Assembly (NCBI GenBank): GCA_041394145.1
Contig: JAWKIW010000011.1
Coordinates: 1 to 64,000 of the forward strand
Direction of reading: 5' to 3'
From: JAWKIW01 sp041394145
Lineage (GTDB): Bacteria > Actinomycetota > Acidimicrobiia > Acidimicrobiales > Acidimicrobilacustridaceae
Length of the DNA: 64,000 nucleotides
Below are positions 39,703 to 47,520 of this stretch, piece by piece. The notes under the pieces were generated by a model. That model had not been told where the DNA came from. It saw nothing but the letters and a program-made list of their open reading frames with translations, and did not search any database. The position numbers were made by a program, and so were the translations under genes. Position 1 is the stretch's first letter; each line of letters begins with the position of its first letter.

Positions 39703-40515
39703 TCAGGCGAACGGGTCGGCGAAGGGATCGGCGAACGGGTCGGCCGCCGAGGGCGCAGGGGCCGCCTCGGGCTCCTCGTCCTCGACGTAGGAGGCGTAGC
39801 CCGTGCGCTCGAGCTCGTCGGCCAGCTCGGGGCCGCCGGTGGCGACGACCTCGCCCCGGGCGAGGATGTGCACGACGTCGGGCTTCAGCTCGGTCAGCAG
39901 CCGGCTGTAGTGGGTGATGGCCAGCACGCCGAGGCCGATCTCGGTGGTCGCGGCCTCGACCCGGCGGGCGCAGGCCCGCAGGGCGTCGACGTCGAGGCCG
40001 GAGTCGAGCTCGTCGAGGATGGCGAACCTGGGGGCCAGGACGCCGAGCTGGAGCGTCTCGTTGCGCTTCTTCTCTCCACCGGACAGATCGACGTTGAGCG
40101 ACCGGCCGAGCAGCCGCTCGTCGAAGCCGATGCGCGCGGCCTCGGCGCCGACCAGCGCCGGCACCGCCGCCGTGTCGCGCCCGGCCGCCCGGAACGACTC
40201 GGTGAGCAGGTCCTCGAGGCGCACGCCGGGCACCTCGATCGGGTACTGCATGGCGAGGAAGAGCCCGGCCTGGGCGCGCTCCCACGCCGGCAGCCCCAGC
40301 AGGTCGACGCCGTCGAGCAGCACCCGCCCACCGGTGACCGTGTAGCCGGGCTTGCCGGTGATGACGTGGGACAGCGTCGACTTCCCCGAGCCGTTGGGGC
40401 CCATCACGGCGTGGACCTCGCCGGAGCGCACCGTCAGGTCGATGCCCCGCAGGATCTCCCGCCCGGCCACCTCGGCCCGCAGGTCCTCGATCACCAGCTC
40501 GCTCGGGTCGCTCAT
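39703..40515 (-). CDS. sufC: SUF assembly ATPase SufC (second copy)
   Basis: 270-residue SufC: GPNGSGKST, FLAMQYPIEV, LSGGEKKRNE, FAILDELDSGLD and AITHYSR are all intact, though Walker B ends DELDSGLD against DETDSGLD in the first copy. The C-terminus adds a Pro/Ala/Glu stretch ending in DPFADPFADPFA, absent from the other copy. It follows sufD and the Rieske gene, so this is the copy encoded with sufB/sufD. Whether the two differ in partner is unknown. Confidence 0.95.
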   Translation of the reverse strand: MSDPSELVIEDLRAEVAGREILRGIDLTVRSGEVHAVMGPNGSGKSTLSHVITGKPGYTVTGGRVLLDGVDLLGLPAWERAQAGLFLAMQYPIEVPGVRLEDLLTESFRAAGRDTAAVPALVGAEAARIGFDERLLGRSLNVDLSGGEKKRNETLQLGVLAPRFAILDELDSGLDVDALRACARRVEAATTEIGLGVLAITHYSRLLTELKPDVVHILARGEVVATGGPELADELERTGYASYVEDEEPEAAPAPSAADPFADPFADPFA

Positions 40516-40516
40516 C

Positions 40517-40831
40517 TCAGCTCACCACCAGGTAGACGTCGTCGCCGTCGATGCGCACGTCGTAGACGGGCACGGGCCGGGTCGCCGGCAGCGACGACGG
40601 CTCACCGCTCTCCAGCGAGAAGCACGACCCGTGCTTCCAGCACTCGATCTCGCGGCTGGCGGTGTGGACCTCCCCCTCGGCGAGCGAGACGTCCTGGTGC
40701 GTGCACCGGTCGCCGACGGCGTACCAGTCGTCGTCGATGCGCACGACGGCCACCCGCAGGTCGCCGAGGTCGAACCGGCGGGCCTCGCCGGACGCCAGGT
40801 CGCCCACGGCGCAGAGGCGCTCCTCCAGCAT
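40517..40831 (-). CDS. Rieske-type [2Fe-2S] ferredoxin of the SUF operon
   Basis: 104 residues with both halves of the Rieske site, CTHQDVSLAEG (C-x-H) and ECWKHGSCF (C-x2-H). Soluble, no membrane anchor, so of the bacterial dioxygenase-ferredoxin type. Its position between sufD and sufC2 is common in actinobacterial SUF operons and suggests electron supply to cluster assembly. ATG 40831 starts right after the sufD stop. Confidence 0.93.
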   Translation of the reverse strand: MLEERLCAVGDLASGEARRFDLGDLRVAVVRIDDDWYAVGDRCTHQDVSLAEGEVHTASREIECWKHGSCFSLESGEPSSLPATRPVPVYDVRIDGDDVYLVVS

Positions 40832-40833
40832 CG

Positions 40834-42036
40834 TCAGCCCTCCCGCCGCGCCAGCCGCTCGTCGATCCCGGCCCGCAGCAACGGCTCGGCGGCCGGCACG
40901 GGGAGGTCGTCGAGGATCTCGTCGAAGAAGCCCCGCACGATGAGCTGCTCGGCGGCTTCGGGTGGCACGCCCCTGCTCTCCAGGTAGAAGCGCTGGTCCT
41001 CGTCGACGGGGCCGACGGTGGACGCGTGCGAGCAGCGCACGTCGTTGTTCTCGATCTCGAGGTTGGGCACCGACTCGGCCCAGGCGTGCTCGGAGAGCTT
41101 GAGGTTGCGGTTGGTCTGGAAGGCGTTCGTGCCCCGGGCCCCCTTGTCGACCTTGATGAGGCCCGTGTACACCGACCGCGAGCGCCCGCCGACCGCCCCC
41201 TTGAACAGCAGGTTCGACGTGGTGTCCGGGGCCGCGTGCTCCTGGAAGGTGCGGAAGTCGAGGGTCTGGTCGTCGACGCCGAAGTAGACGGCGTCGAGCT
41301 CGCCCGAGGCGCCGCGGCCCACCAGCCGGCAGTCGACGCGGGTGCGGGCGTAGTCGCCGCCGAGGGCGGCCTGGGACGACACGAGGGTGGCGTCCCGCTC
41401 GACCCGAGCGGCCAGGTTGGCGATCTGCCACACGCGCGGGCCCCGGTCCTGCACCAGCAGGTGCCGGAGCCGGGCCGACGGCGCCGCGGCCAGCTCGGTG
41501 ACCGGGGCGGCGAAGGCGACCACGTCGGTGCCGCCGTGCCACTCGAGGACCCGGACGTCGGCGTCGTCGCCGGCCCGCACGACGAGCCGGCCGAACACGG
41601 CCGCGTCCGCTTCGTCGAGCCAGTCGACCACGACGATCGGCCGCTCCAGCACGACCCCACGTGGCACGTCGACCAGCAACGGGGCGGCGGTGAAGGCGTC
41701 GTTGGCGAGGCCGAACACGTCGACGGGTTCGTCGGCGACGGTCCCGAGGGCCTCGGAACCGACCTCGGACTCGGCCATGGGCCCGACCGTCACGCCGCGG
41801 GCCGCCGCCTCGGCGGCGAGCTCGACGAGGACGGGTCGGCCGTTGCGCACGACCACCGCACCCGCTCGATCGGGCACGGCGGCCAGCAGCGCGGTGACCT
41901 CGCCCGGCACCCCCGCCTCGTCCCCGCGGGCGAGGTGCCACGGCTCGAGGTCGAGGTCGGCGACGCGGCTGTAGCGCCACACCTCCTCATCGGAGCTGGG
42001 CAGGGTCGTGGCGGCGAAGCGCTCGGCGGCCGCCAC
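40834..42036 (-). CDS. sufD: SufD scaffold protein, 5' end uncertain
   Basis: SufBCD scaffold subunit, beta-helix fold. From GTG 42036 there are 400 residues, with SSDEEVWRYSRVADLDLE near the start and the family C-terminus (RCSHASTVGPVDEDQRFYLESRGV, then FFDEIL). The same frame stays open upstream and encodes PDAAATLPGPAWLVERR, which fits SufD N-termini, but contains no ATG, GTG or TTG. A leaderless GTG at 42169 in another frame suggests a one-base error near 42100. Operator 2 lies just upstream. Confidence 0.9.
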   Translation of the reverse strand: MAAAERFAATTLPSSDEEVWRYSRVADLDLEPWHLARGDEAGVPGEVTALLAAVPDRAGAVVVRNGRPVLVELAAEAAARGVTVGPMAESEVGSEALGTVADEPVDVFGLANDAFTAAPLLVDVPRGVVLERPIVVVDWLDEADAAVFGRLVVRAGDDADVRVLEWHGGTDVVAFAAPVTELAAAPSARLRHLLVQDRGPRVWQIANLAARVERDATLVSSQAALGGDYARTRVDCRLVGRGASGELDAVYFGVDDQTLDFRTFQEHAAPDTTSNLLFKGAVGGRSRSVYTGLIKVDKGARGTNAFQTNRNLKLSEHAWAESVPNLEIENNDVRCSHASTVGPVDEDQRFYLESRGVPPEAAEQLIVRGFFDEILDDLPVPAAEPLLRAGIDERLARREG

Positions 42037-42170
42037 GCGTCGCTCGACCAGCCAGGCCGGGCCCGGCAGGGTGGCGGCAGCGTCGGGGGTCAGCGGGCTC
42101 AGGGTCGTGCACCTCGTCGATCGAGCGCCACAGCGCGGGGCGGATGTGGCGGCGGGCGGCCACCGCCACG

Positions 42171-42200
42171 AATTTATCCTATCCCGGTAGTGCTAATTCC
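42171..42200 (-). promoter_or_regulatory. SUF operator/promoter 2 (sufD operon)
   Basis: Plus-strand CCTATCCCGGTAGTGCTAAT (42178-42197) is a variant of the motif before sufC (shared TAGTGCTAAT), and the flanks match the sufB copy. Minus-strand TAAATT (42171-42176) is the likely -10 box for sufD. Confidence 0.6.
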
Positions 42201-42213
42201 ACCCGGGCGCCGC

Positions 42214-42576
42214 TCACCCGCGGTTGCGGCGGAAGCGGCTCTTGAGCCGCCCCAGCGCACCGCCGCCCTTCGCCCGCCCGGACCGCTCCTCGGCCTCGAC
42301 CTCGGCGAGGATCTCCGGGCCCGCGGCGTTGATGATGTCCTCGGCCTCGTCGAGCAGCTCGGCGATCCCCTCCCCCTCGGGCTCGTCCGGGGTGGGCGGG
42401 GTGGCCAGCGTGCCGTACTTCCAGTTCACGTCGGCGAGCCGCCGCTCGTACTTCGGGCAGTCGCCGGGGCAGCGCCACGGGGCCTCGGGCGCGAGGTCGA
42501 GATCGCACTTCCGCACCGTCTCGCCGTTGGGGTAGGTGCGGCTCTCGAAGTGCTTGCAGTCCTGACGCATCGGCAC
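42214..42576 (-). CDS. small cysteine-cluster protein near SUF genes
   Basis: Not recognised. 120 residues; four Cys lie within the first 40 residues (RQDCKHFESR, RKCDLDLAP, then WRCPGDCPKYERR), a spacing that could hold zinc or an FeS cluster. A Glu-rich helix (AELLDEAEDIINAAGPEILAE) follows, with a basic C-terminus (RLKSRFRRNRG). GTG 42576 is 6 bases after CAGCAT. It lies between the FHA gene and the sufD promoter, facing the same way. Confidence 0.7.
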   Translation of the reverse strand: MPMRQDCKHFESRTYPNGETVRKCDLDLAPEAPWRCPGDCPKYERRLADVNWKYGTLATPPTPDEPEGEGIAELLDEAEDIINAAGPEILAEVEAEERSGRAKGGGALGRLKSRFRRNRG

Positions 42577-42631
42577 CCGGCCATGCTGCCACGCGCCGAT
42601 GCCGATCCCACCCATCGGGCCGGGGAGATCG

Positions 42632-43051
42632 TCAGCGCGAGCGGGGGCGCGACGCGTTGGCGGCCGCGCCGAGCCGGCGGGCCTCCTCGCTGACCCGCTG
42701 CCCCTCGCCCAGCACCACCTCGTCGCCGGTCGCCCCGGCGTGCTCCTGTTCGGTGGCGTGGGCCTGGTGCACGACGAGGCGGGTCTCGCCCAGGCGGATC
42801 TCGTCGCCGACGCCGAGCACCACGGGACCGTCGATGGGCGTGCCACCGACGTAGGTGCCGTTGGCGCTGGCCAGATCCTCGACCACCAGACCGACCGCGG
42901 TCGGGTCGAGCTTGCAGTGCCGCCGAGAGACGGTGGGGTCGTCGAGCAGCAGCCCGTCGCAGTCGCGCCCGACGTCGATCTCGTCGGTGACGGTGACGAC
43001 CCGCGACGGATGACCGGGCTCGAGCACCTGCACCCAGAACGTCCCCGACAC
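42632..43051 (-). CDS. FHA-domain protein
   Basis: 139 residues carrying one forkhead-associated domain that binds phosphothreonine: IDVGRDCDGLLLDDPTVSRRHCKL, then ASANGTYVGGTPI, then GDEIRLGETRLVV. The C-terminal 40 residues are charged and unstructured. GTG 43051 starts 4 bases after the stop of the tail-anchored membrane protein, so the two form a pair that may link Ser/Thr kinase signalling to the membrane. No kinase gene is in the window. Confidence 0.87.
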   Translation of the reverse strand: MSGTFWVQVLEPGHPSRVVTVTDEIDVGRDCDGLLLDDPTVSRRHCKLDPTAVGLVVEDLASANGTYVGGTPIDGPVVLGVGDEIRLGETRLVVHQAHATEQEHAGATGDEVVLGEGQRVSEEARRLGAAANASRPRSR

Positions 43052-43055
43052 GCCG

Positions 43056-43385
43056 CTACCCCCGCAGGGCCAGGCCGACGACGACCACCACCACGATCAC
43101 GGCGACGAGGCCGACCGCCAGCAGCAGCACGCGGGCGTTGGAGCCGCCCGAGGAGGGCGCCGCCGGTGCCGGCTGCGCCGGGGGCACCGCCGCCGGTGCC
43201 GGCTGCGGGGTCGTGGCCGGTGCCGGCTGCGGCGTCGAGGCCGCCGCCTTGGCCTGGGCGGTCAGGTCGGCGAGGCCCTGCTTGTCGAGCATCACCGTCT
43301 CCTGGACCCGCTTGTCCTCGGGCCGCGGCCGTGGCGGGCGGGCCGGCGGTTCACCGGGGTTGGCGGGGGTCGATGCGTCGCTCAC
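43056..43385 (-). CDS. tail-anchored membrane protein with Ala/Pro linker
   Basis: 109 residues from GTG 43385 (GAAAGGTG about 6 bases before). A Pro-rich N-terminus with RPPRPRPEDKRVQETVMLDKQGLADLT gives way to a repetitive linker (TPQPAPATTPQPAPA) and a single C-terminal helix (ARVLLLAVGLVAVIVVVVVVGLAL), so the bulk should face the cytosol. Thr in QETVML could be a kinase target read by the FHA neighbour; that is speculation. TACAGT lies about 40 bases upstream. Confidence 0.7.
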   Translation of the reverse strand: MSDASTPANPGEPPARPPRPRPEDKRVQETVMLDKQGLADLTAQAKAAASTPQPAPATTPQPAPAAVPPAQPAPAAPSSGGSNARVLLLAVGLVAVIVVVVVVGLALRG

Positions 43386-43462
43386 CGCAGGCACCTTTCG
43401 TGCAGACGCCGGACGGCCGCGACTGTAGTGCCCCGGCTGCCCGAGGCCCGGGGGCCCCGGCG

Positions 43463-46015
43463 TCAGCCGACCGAGCCCTCCATCTGCAGCTCGATGAGCC
43501 GGCTCCACTCCACCGCGTACTCCATGGGCAGCGTGCGGGTGACGGGCTCGATGAACCCGTTGACCACCATGCCCATGGCCTGCTCCTCGGAGAGCCCGCG
43601 GCTCATCAGGTAGAAGAGCTGCTCGTCGGCCACCTTCGACACCGTGGCCTCGTGGCCGATGACGGCGTCGCGGGCGCCCACCTCCATGTAGGGGAACGTG
43701 TCCGAGACCGAGTCCTCGTCGAGGATGAGGGCGTCGCACTGCACGTGGCTCTTGCAGCCGTGGGCGTCGTCCTCCACCCGCACGAGGCCTCGGTACGAGG
43801 TGCGGCCCCCGTCCTTGGAGATCGACTTGGACACGATCTTGGAGGTGGTCTCCGGTGCGGCGTGGACCATCTTGGCCCCGGCGTCCTGGTGCTGGCCCGG
43901 CCCGGCGTAGGCCACCGACAGCACCTCGCCCGAGGCCTTCGGGCCGACCATGTACACCGCGGGGTACTTCATGGTGAGGCGGCTGCCGATGTTGCCGTCG
44001 ATCCACTCCATGTGGCCCTCGGCCTCCACCTTGGCCCGCTTGGTGACGAGGTTGAACACGTTGTTCGACCAGTTCTGGATGGTCGTGTAGGTCACCCGGG
44101 CCGAGGGCCTCACCACGATCTCGACCACCGCCGAGTGCAGTGAGTCGGTGGTGTACACGGGCGCCGAGCAGCCCTCGATGTAGTGCACCTGCGAGCCCTC
44201 GTCGGCGATGATCAGCGTCCGCTCGAACTGGCCCATGTTCTCGGCGTTGATCCGGAAGTAGGCCTGCAGCGGCATCTCGACGTTGACGCCCGGCGGCACG
44301 TAGATGAACGACCCGCCCGACCACACCGACGAGTTCAGGGCGGCGAACTTGTTGTCGTTCTTCGGGATGACCGTGCCGAAGTGCTCCTTCACCAGCTCGG
44401 GGTACTCCCGCAGCGCGGTGTCCATGTCGCAGAACAGCACGCCCTGGCGCTCGAGGTCCTCCCGGTTGCGGTGGAAGACCACCTCGGAGTTGTGGACGAC
44501 GAAGCCCTCGGCGACGAAGTTGTGGTGGCCCTCGACCTCGATGTCGTAGGTGAGCTCGACGCCGACCGGTTCGATCTGCTCGATGCGCACGAAGCCAAGC
44601 ATCTCGCTCGTGTGGGCCTTGAACGTCGTTCCCTTCGCCGTGCGGTACGTGTGGGAGAAGGCCTTGGCGTTCTGCCGGGCTCGCCGCCGGGGCGAGCGGC
44701 ACGGGATGCGGTCTGTGCGCCCGCTCAGGTGCAGCTGGTAGGCGGTGAGGCGCCGCTGGGCGTCGAGCGGGTGCGCGTTCGTCACCTCGACGACACGACT
44801 CGAGCCGAGGCCGGCGAGCAGCACCAGCTCTCTGACCTGCTCGAGCAGCCCGCGGTTCGCGCTGGTGTAGACGGGGTCCTTCGCCGTCGGATGCGAACGG
44901 ATGTAGCCGTCGGCATCCAGATAGCCGGCCAGGAACGCCCGACGCTGAGCCGCAGGCAGGGAGAACACCCAGTCGGGCACCCGCTTGGTGTGCGCGGTGC
45001 CGCCGAGGCCGTTGATCTGCAGGAGCTCCGCGAGCGCGGCGCTGCCGCGGGCGGTCAGGCGCAGCCCGTCGGCCGCCACCTCGAAGTCCAAGCCCAGGAC
45101 CTCCCGGCCGACCCGTCGGATCTCCTCGACGAGCTCGGTGTCGGTCGGGTCGATCGCGATCTCGACGCTCACGTACCCACTGCGGTCGTGGAGGTACCCG
45201 TCGCCGAGGTACACGCCCATCCACCACATGAGGTCGTCGGAGGTGACCGTCGGAAGGAGGTCACCCCCCGAGCGCGACGGACGGTCGAGCGCATACGGCT
45301 CACCCACGTCGGGGAGGTCGGTCGCGATGGCGACCAGATCGCCGACCCGCAGGTCGTCGGTCTGGACCCAGCGCACGGCATACCTCGCCTTCTTCGCGCC
45401 GGGACGCCGCTCGTCACGCAGCACGAGGAACGGGTGGTTGCCCGACGCACCGATGGTCCGGCCCCGTGCGGTGATCTCGAAGACCTCCTTCTCGCCCGAG
45501 CAGGCGGCACCGACCACGCGGGCGGGCACGATCTCGCGCGTTGCGGGGTCCAGCGAGAAGACCGTGTCCCCGGGCGCCATCTCCTTGATCGGGCGCATGC
45601 CCCGATCGGTCCACACGAGCGTCGACCCTCGGAGGCACTCGTACTGCGCCGTGACGCCGGCGAGGTACTTGCGCTCGGCCTCGGGGATGCCCAGCTTCTC
45701 GTAGGTCTCCTTGATGGCGTCGGGCAGCTCCTCCCACTCGTCGACCTGCGTGTCGGTGGGCTTGATGTAGTAGTAGATGTCGTCGAAGAAGATCTCCGAC
45801 ATGTCGCCACCCCAGCTGGGCATGGGGCGTCGCTCGAAGTGGCGCAGCGACCGGAGGCGGTAGTCCAGCATCCAGTCGGGCTCGCCCTTCATCCACGACA
45901 TCTCGCGGACGATGTCCTCGTTCAGCCCCTTCTTGGGCTTGAAGACGTAGTCCTCCTCGTCGTGCCAGCCGAGCTTGTAGCGGCTCAGGTCGAGGCCCAG
46001 ATCGGCGCTGGTCAT
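43463..46015 (-). CDS. sufB: SufB scaffold protein interrupted by an intein
   Basis: Core scaffold for iron-sulfur cluster building. The precursor is 850 residues; removing the 383-residue intein (127-509) gives a 467-residue SufB of normal size. N-extein: KLGWHDEEDYVFKPKKGLNE and SWGGDMSEI. C-extein: SEVVFHRNREDLERQG, GSFIYVPPGVNVEMPLQAYFR, CSAPVYTTDSLH, GHEATVSKV and a C-terminal LIELQMEGSVG. Frame is open throughout. ATG 46015; operator 3 is 26 bases upstream. The cluster-binding function depends on protein splicing. Confidence 0.96.
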   Translation of the reverse strand: MTSADLGLDLSRYKLGWHDEEDYVFKPKKGLNEDIVREMSWMKGEPDWMLDYRLRSLRHFERRPMPSWGGDMSEIFFDDIYYYIKPTDTQVDEWEELPDAIKETYEKLGIPEAERKYLAGVTAQYECLRGSTLVWTDRGMRPIKEMAPGDTVFSLDPATREIVPARVVGAACSGEKEVFEITARGRTIGASGNHPFLVLRDERRPGAKKARYAVRWVQTDDLRVGDLVAIATDLPDVGEPYALDRPSRSGGDLLPTVTSDDLMWWMGVYLGDGYLHDRSGYVSVEIAIDPTDTELVEEIRRVGREVLGLDFEVAADGLRLTARGSAALAELLQINGLGGTAHTKRVPDWVFSLPAAQRRAFLAGYLDADGYIRSHPTAKDPVYTSANRGLLEQVRELVLLAGLGSSRVVEVTNAHPLDAQRRLTAYQLHLSGRTDRIPCRSPRRRARQNAKAFSHTYRTAKGTTFKAHTSEMLGFVRIEQIEPVGVELTYDIEVEGHHNFVAEGFVVHNSEVVFHRNREDLERQGVLFCDMDTALREYPELVKEHFGTVIPKNDNKFAALNSSVWSGGSFIYVPPGVNVEMPLQAYFRINAENMGQFERTLIIADEGSQVHYIEGCSAPVYTTDSLHSAVVEIVVRPSARVTYTTIQNWSNNVFNLVTKRAKVEAEGHMEWIDGNIGSRLTMKYPAVYMVGPKASGEVLSVAYAGPGQHQDAGAKMVHAAPETTSKIVSKSISKDGGRTSYRGLVRVEDDAHGCKSHVQCDALILDEDSVSDTFPYMEVGARDAVIGHEATVSKVADEQLFYLMSRGLSEEQAMGMVVNGFIEPVTRTLPMEYAVEWSRLIELQMEGSVG
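44489..45637 (-). mobile_element. intein in SufB with LAGLIDADG homing endonuclease
   Basis: Encodes 383 residues between QYE and SEVVFH. Splicing residues are complete: Cys1 (CLRGSTLVWTDRG), block B GNHPF, block F/G YDIEVEGHHNFVAEG ending in His-Asn, and Ser as +1 extein residue. Two dodecapeptide motifs, MGVYLGDGY and LAGYLDADGY, with the catalytic acidic residues, indicate a DOD endonuclease that may still be active. A well-known class of selfish element in actinobacterial SufB. Confidence 0.95.
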
Positions 46016-46040
46016 GGGGTGCGCTCCCGGGGGTCGCCGT

Positions 46041-46070
46041 GAATTTCTCCTATGGCGATAGTAACAAATC
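46041..46070 (-). promoter_or_regulatory. SUF operator/promoter 3 (sufB)
   Basis: CTATGGCGATAGT (46050-46062) is the exact complement of the core before sufC. Flanks GAATTT-TCC and AATCC match the sufD copy over about 30 bases. It lies 26 bases before the sufB ATG. Confidence 0.65.
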
Positions 46071-46100
46071 CTCCCGCCCGGACCACCCCCCGGGTGGGGA

Positions 46101-47279
46101 TCAGCCGGGCTGGACGCGCAGGATGGCGCCCGGGTCCGCGTCCTGGGCGATGTAGAGGTCGCCACCCGGCCCCTGCACCGCCACCCGGAGGCGGCCCTGG
46201 TCGGTGACGCCCGACGCCTGGGCGACGACCGCCCCGGCGCCGTCGAGGCCGAACACCCGCAGCTGGGTGCCCTTGAGCACCGCCACCGCGAGGTCGCCGT
46301 CCCAGTCCTTCCACTGGGCGCCCTCCAAGAACCCCGCCCCCGACGGGGCGATCGTCGGACAACCCGAGCTCCACACCGCAGGCCGGGCCGTCGGGTACCT
46401 GGTGAGGTCGGTCATGGGCCGGGATTCGTCGTAGGAAGTGCCGCCGCCGACCGGCACGGGGTCCCAGCCGTAGTTCCCGCCGGCGACGAGCAGGTTGACC
46501 TCGTCGTCGCAGCCGGTGCCGTGCTCGACGGCGAACGGCATCCCGTCACCGGGCCGGAAGGCGACGCCCTGGGGGTTGCGGTGCCCGTAGCTGTAGATCT
46601 CGGGCCGCAGCGCCCCGCCGGGGTTGCCGGGGGCGCCGGCGCCGTCGGTGGTCACCCGCAGCACCTTGCCGCCGAGCGAGGTCGGGCTCTGCGGGACCCA
46701 GCTCGTGGCCGCGTCGCCGGTGGTGACCCACAGGTACCCGTCGGGGCCGAAGCGGGTGCGGCACCCCGAGTGGCGGCCCGCCTGGCCCGCGGTGTTCACC
46801 GCGATCCCGGTCACGATGTCGGCCCGGTCGGTGAGGGTGGTGTAGCCGGCGTCGACCCGCCAGCGCACCACCCGGACGTCGAGGGCCCCGTCGGCGTTGG
46901 ACAGGAAGCAGGTGTAGATCCGGCGGTTGGCCGTGAACTGGGGATCGACGGCGAGGCCCATCATCCCGCCCTCCCCGATCGCCTGGACGTCGGCGGGCCG
47001 GCCCAGCACCCGCACGGCGCCGCCCACGTCGGCCTTGATGGCACCCGGGCGCTCGGTGAACAGCAGCGTGGCGTCGGGGGCGAAGGCGAGGTCCCACGGC
47101 CGGGCCAGGCCCGACAGGTGTGGCGTGACGGTCAGGGTGGGGGCGCCTGCGGTCGGAGGGGGCGGCGGCGGCACCGGCACCACGCAGGCCGCCGTCAACC
47201 CGAGGCCCGCCACCACCACCAGCACCGACAGGCTGCGGCCGACCCGACGGCGTGGCCTCGAGCGCCTCGCCGGGGACAA
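46101..47279 (-). CDS. PQQ-dependent glucose/sorbosone dehydrogenase-like lipoprotein
   Basis: Secreted six-bladed beta-propeller of the GSDH family, oxidising an unknown sugar or alcohol. Signal peptide with lipobox LTAAC (RVGRSLSVLVVVAGLGLTAAC), Pro run, then ARPWDLAFAPDATLLFTERPG, GEGGMMGLAVDP, RFGPDGYLWVTTGDA, YSYGHRNPQGVAF and GCDDEVNLL. TTG 47279 is the nearest in-frame start. An ATG at 47323 with a good GAGGAG site is in another frame, so a one-base error in the signal-peptide region is likely. Confidence 0.85.
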   Translation of the reverse strand: MSPARRSRPRRRVGRSLSVLVVVAGLGLTAACVVPVPPPPPPTAGAPTLTVTPHLSGLARPWDLAFAPDATLLFTERPGAIKADVGGAVRVLGRPADVQAIGEGGMMGLAVDPQFTANRRIYTCFLSNADGALDVRVVRWRVDAGYTTLTDRADIVTGIAVNTAGQAGRHSGCRTRFGPDGYLWVTTGDAATSWVPQSPTSLGGKVLRVTTDGAGAPGNPGGALRPEIYSYGHRNPQGVAFRPGDGMPFAVEHGTGCDDEVNLLVAGGNYGWDPVPVGGGTSYDESRPMTDLTRYPTARPAVWSSGCPTIAPSGAGFLEGAQWKDWDGDLAVAVLKGTQLRVFGLDGAGAVVAQASGVTDQGRLRVAVQGPGGDLYIAQDADPGAILRVQPG

Positions 47280-47520
47280 TCGGTCGCGACGACCGAGCGG
47301 TTGACGGGAGTCGACGTGGGCATGGCGTGCTCCTCGCGGCCGGGTGATCGCCTCGCTCGCCGCGCCTGACCCGAGTGGGCCGCCCTCCCGAGGGGGATCG
47401 TAGCCGCGGGCGAGGCTGCGGTCGGCAGCGCCCGCGTGGCCCACCACCGGCGTGACGGTGCACGGCCGGCGGGGCGCCACTGCGGGCGACCCGTACACTC
47501 CTCCCGAGGGAGCCGACCAG

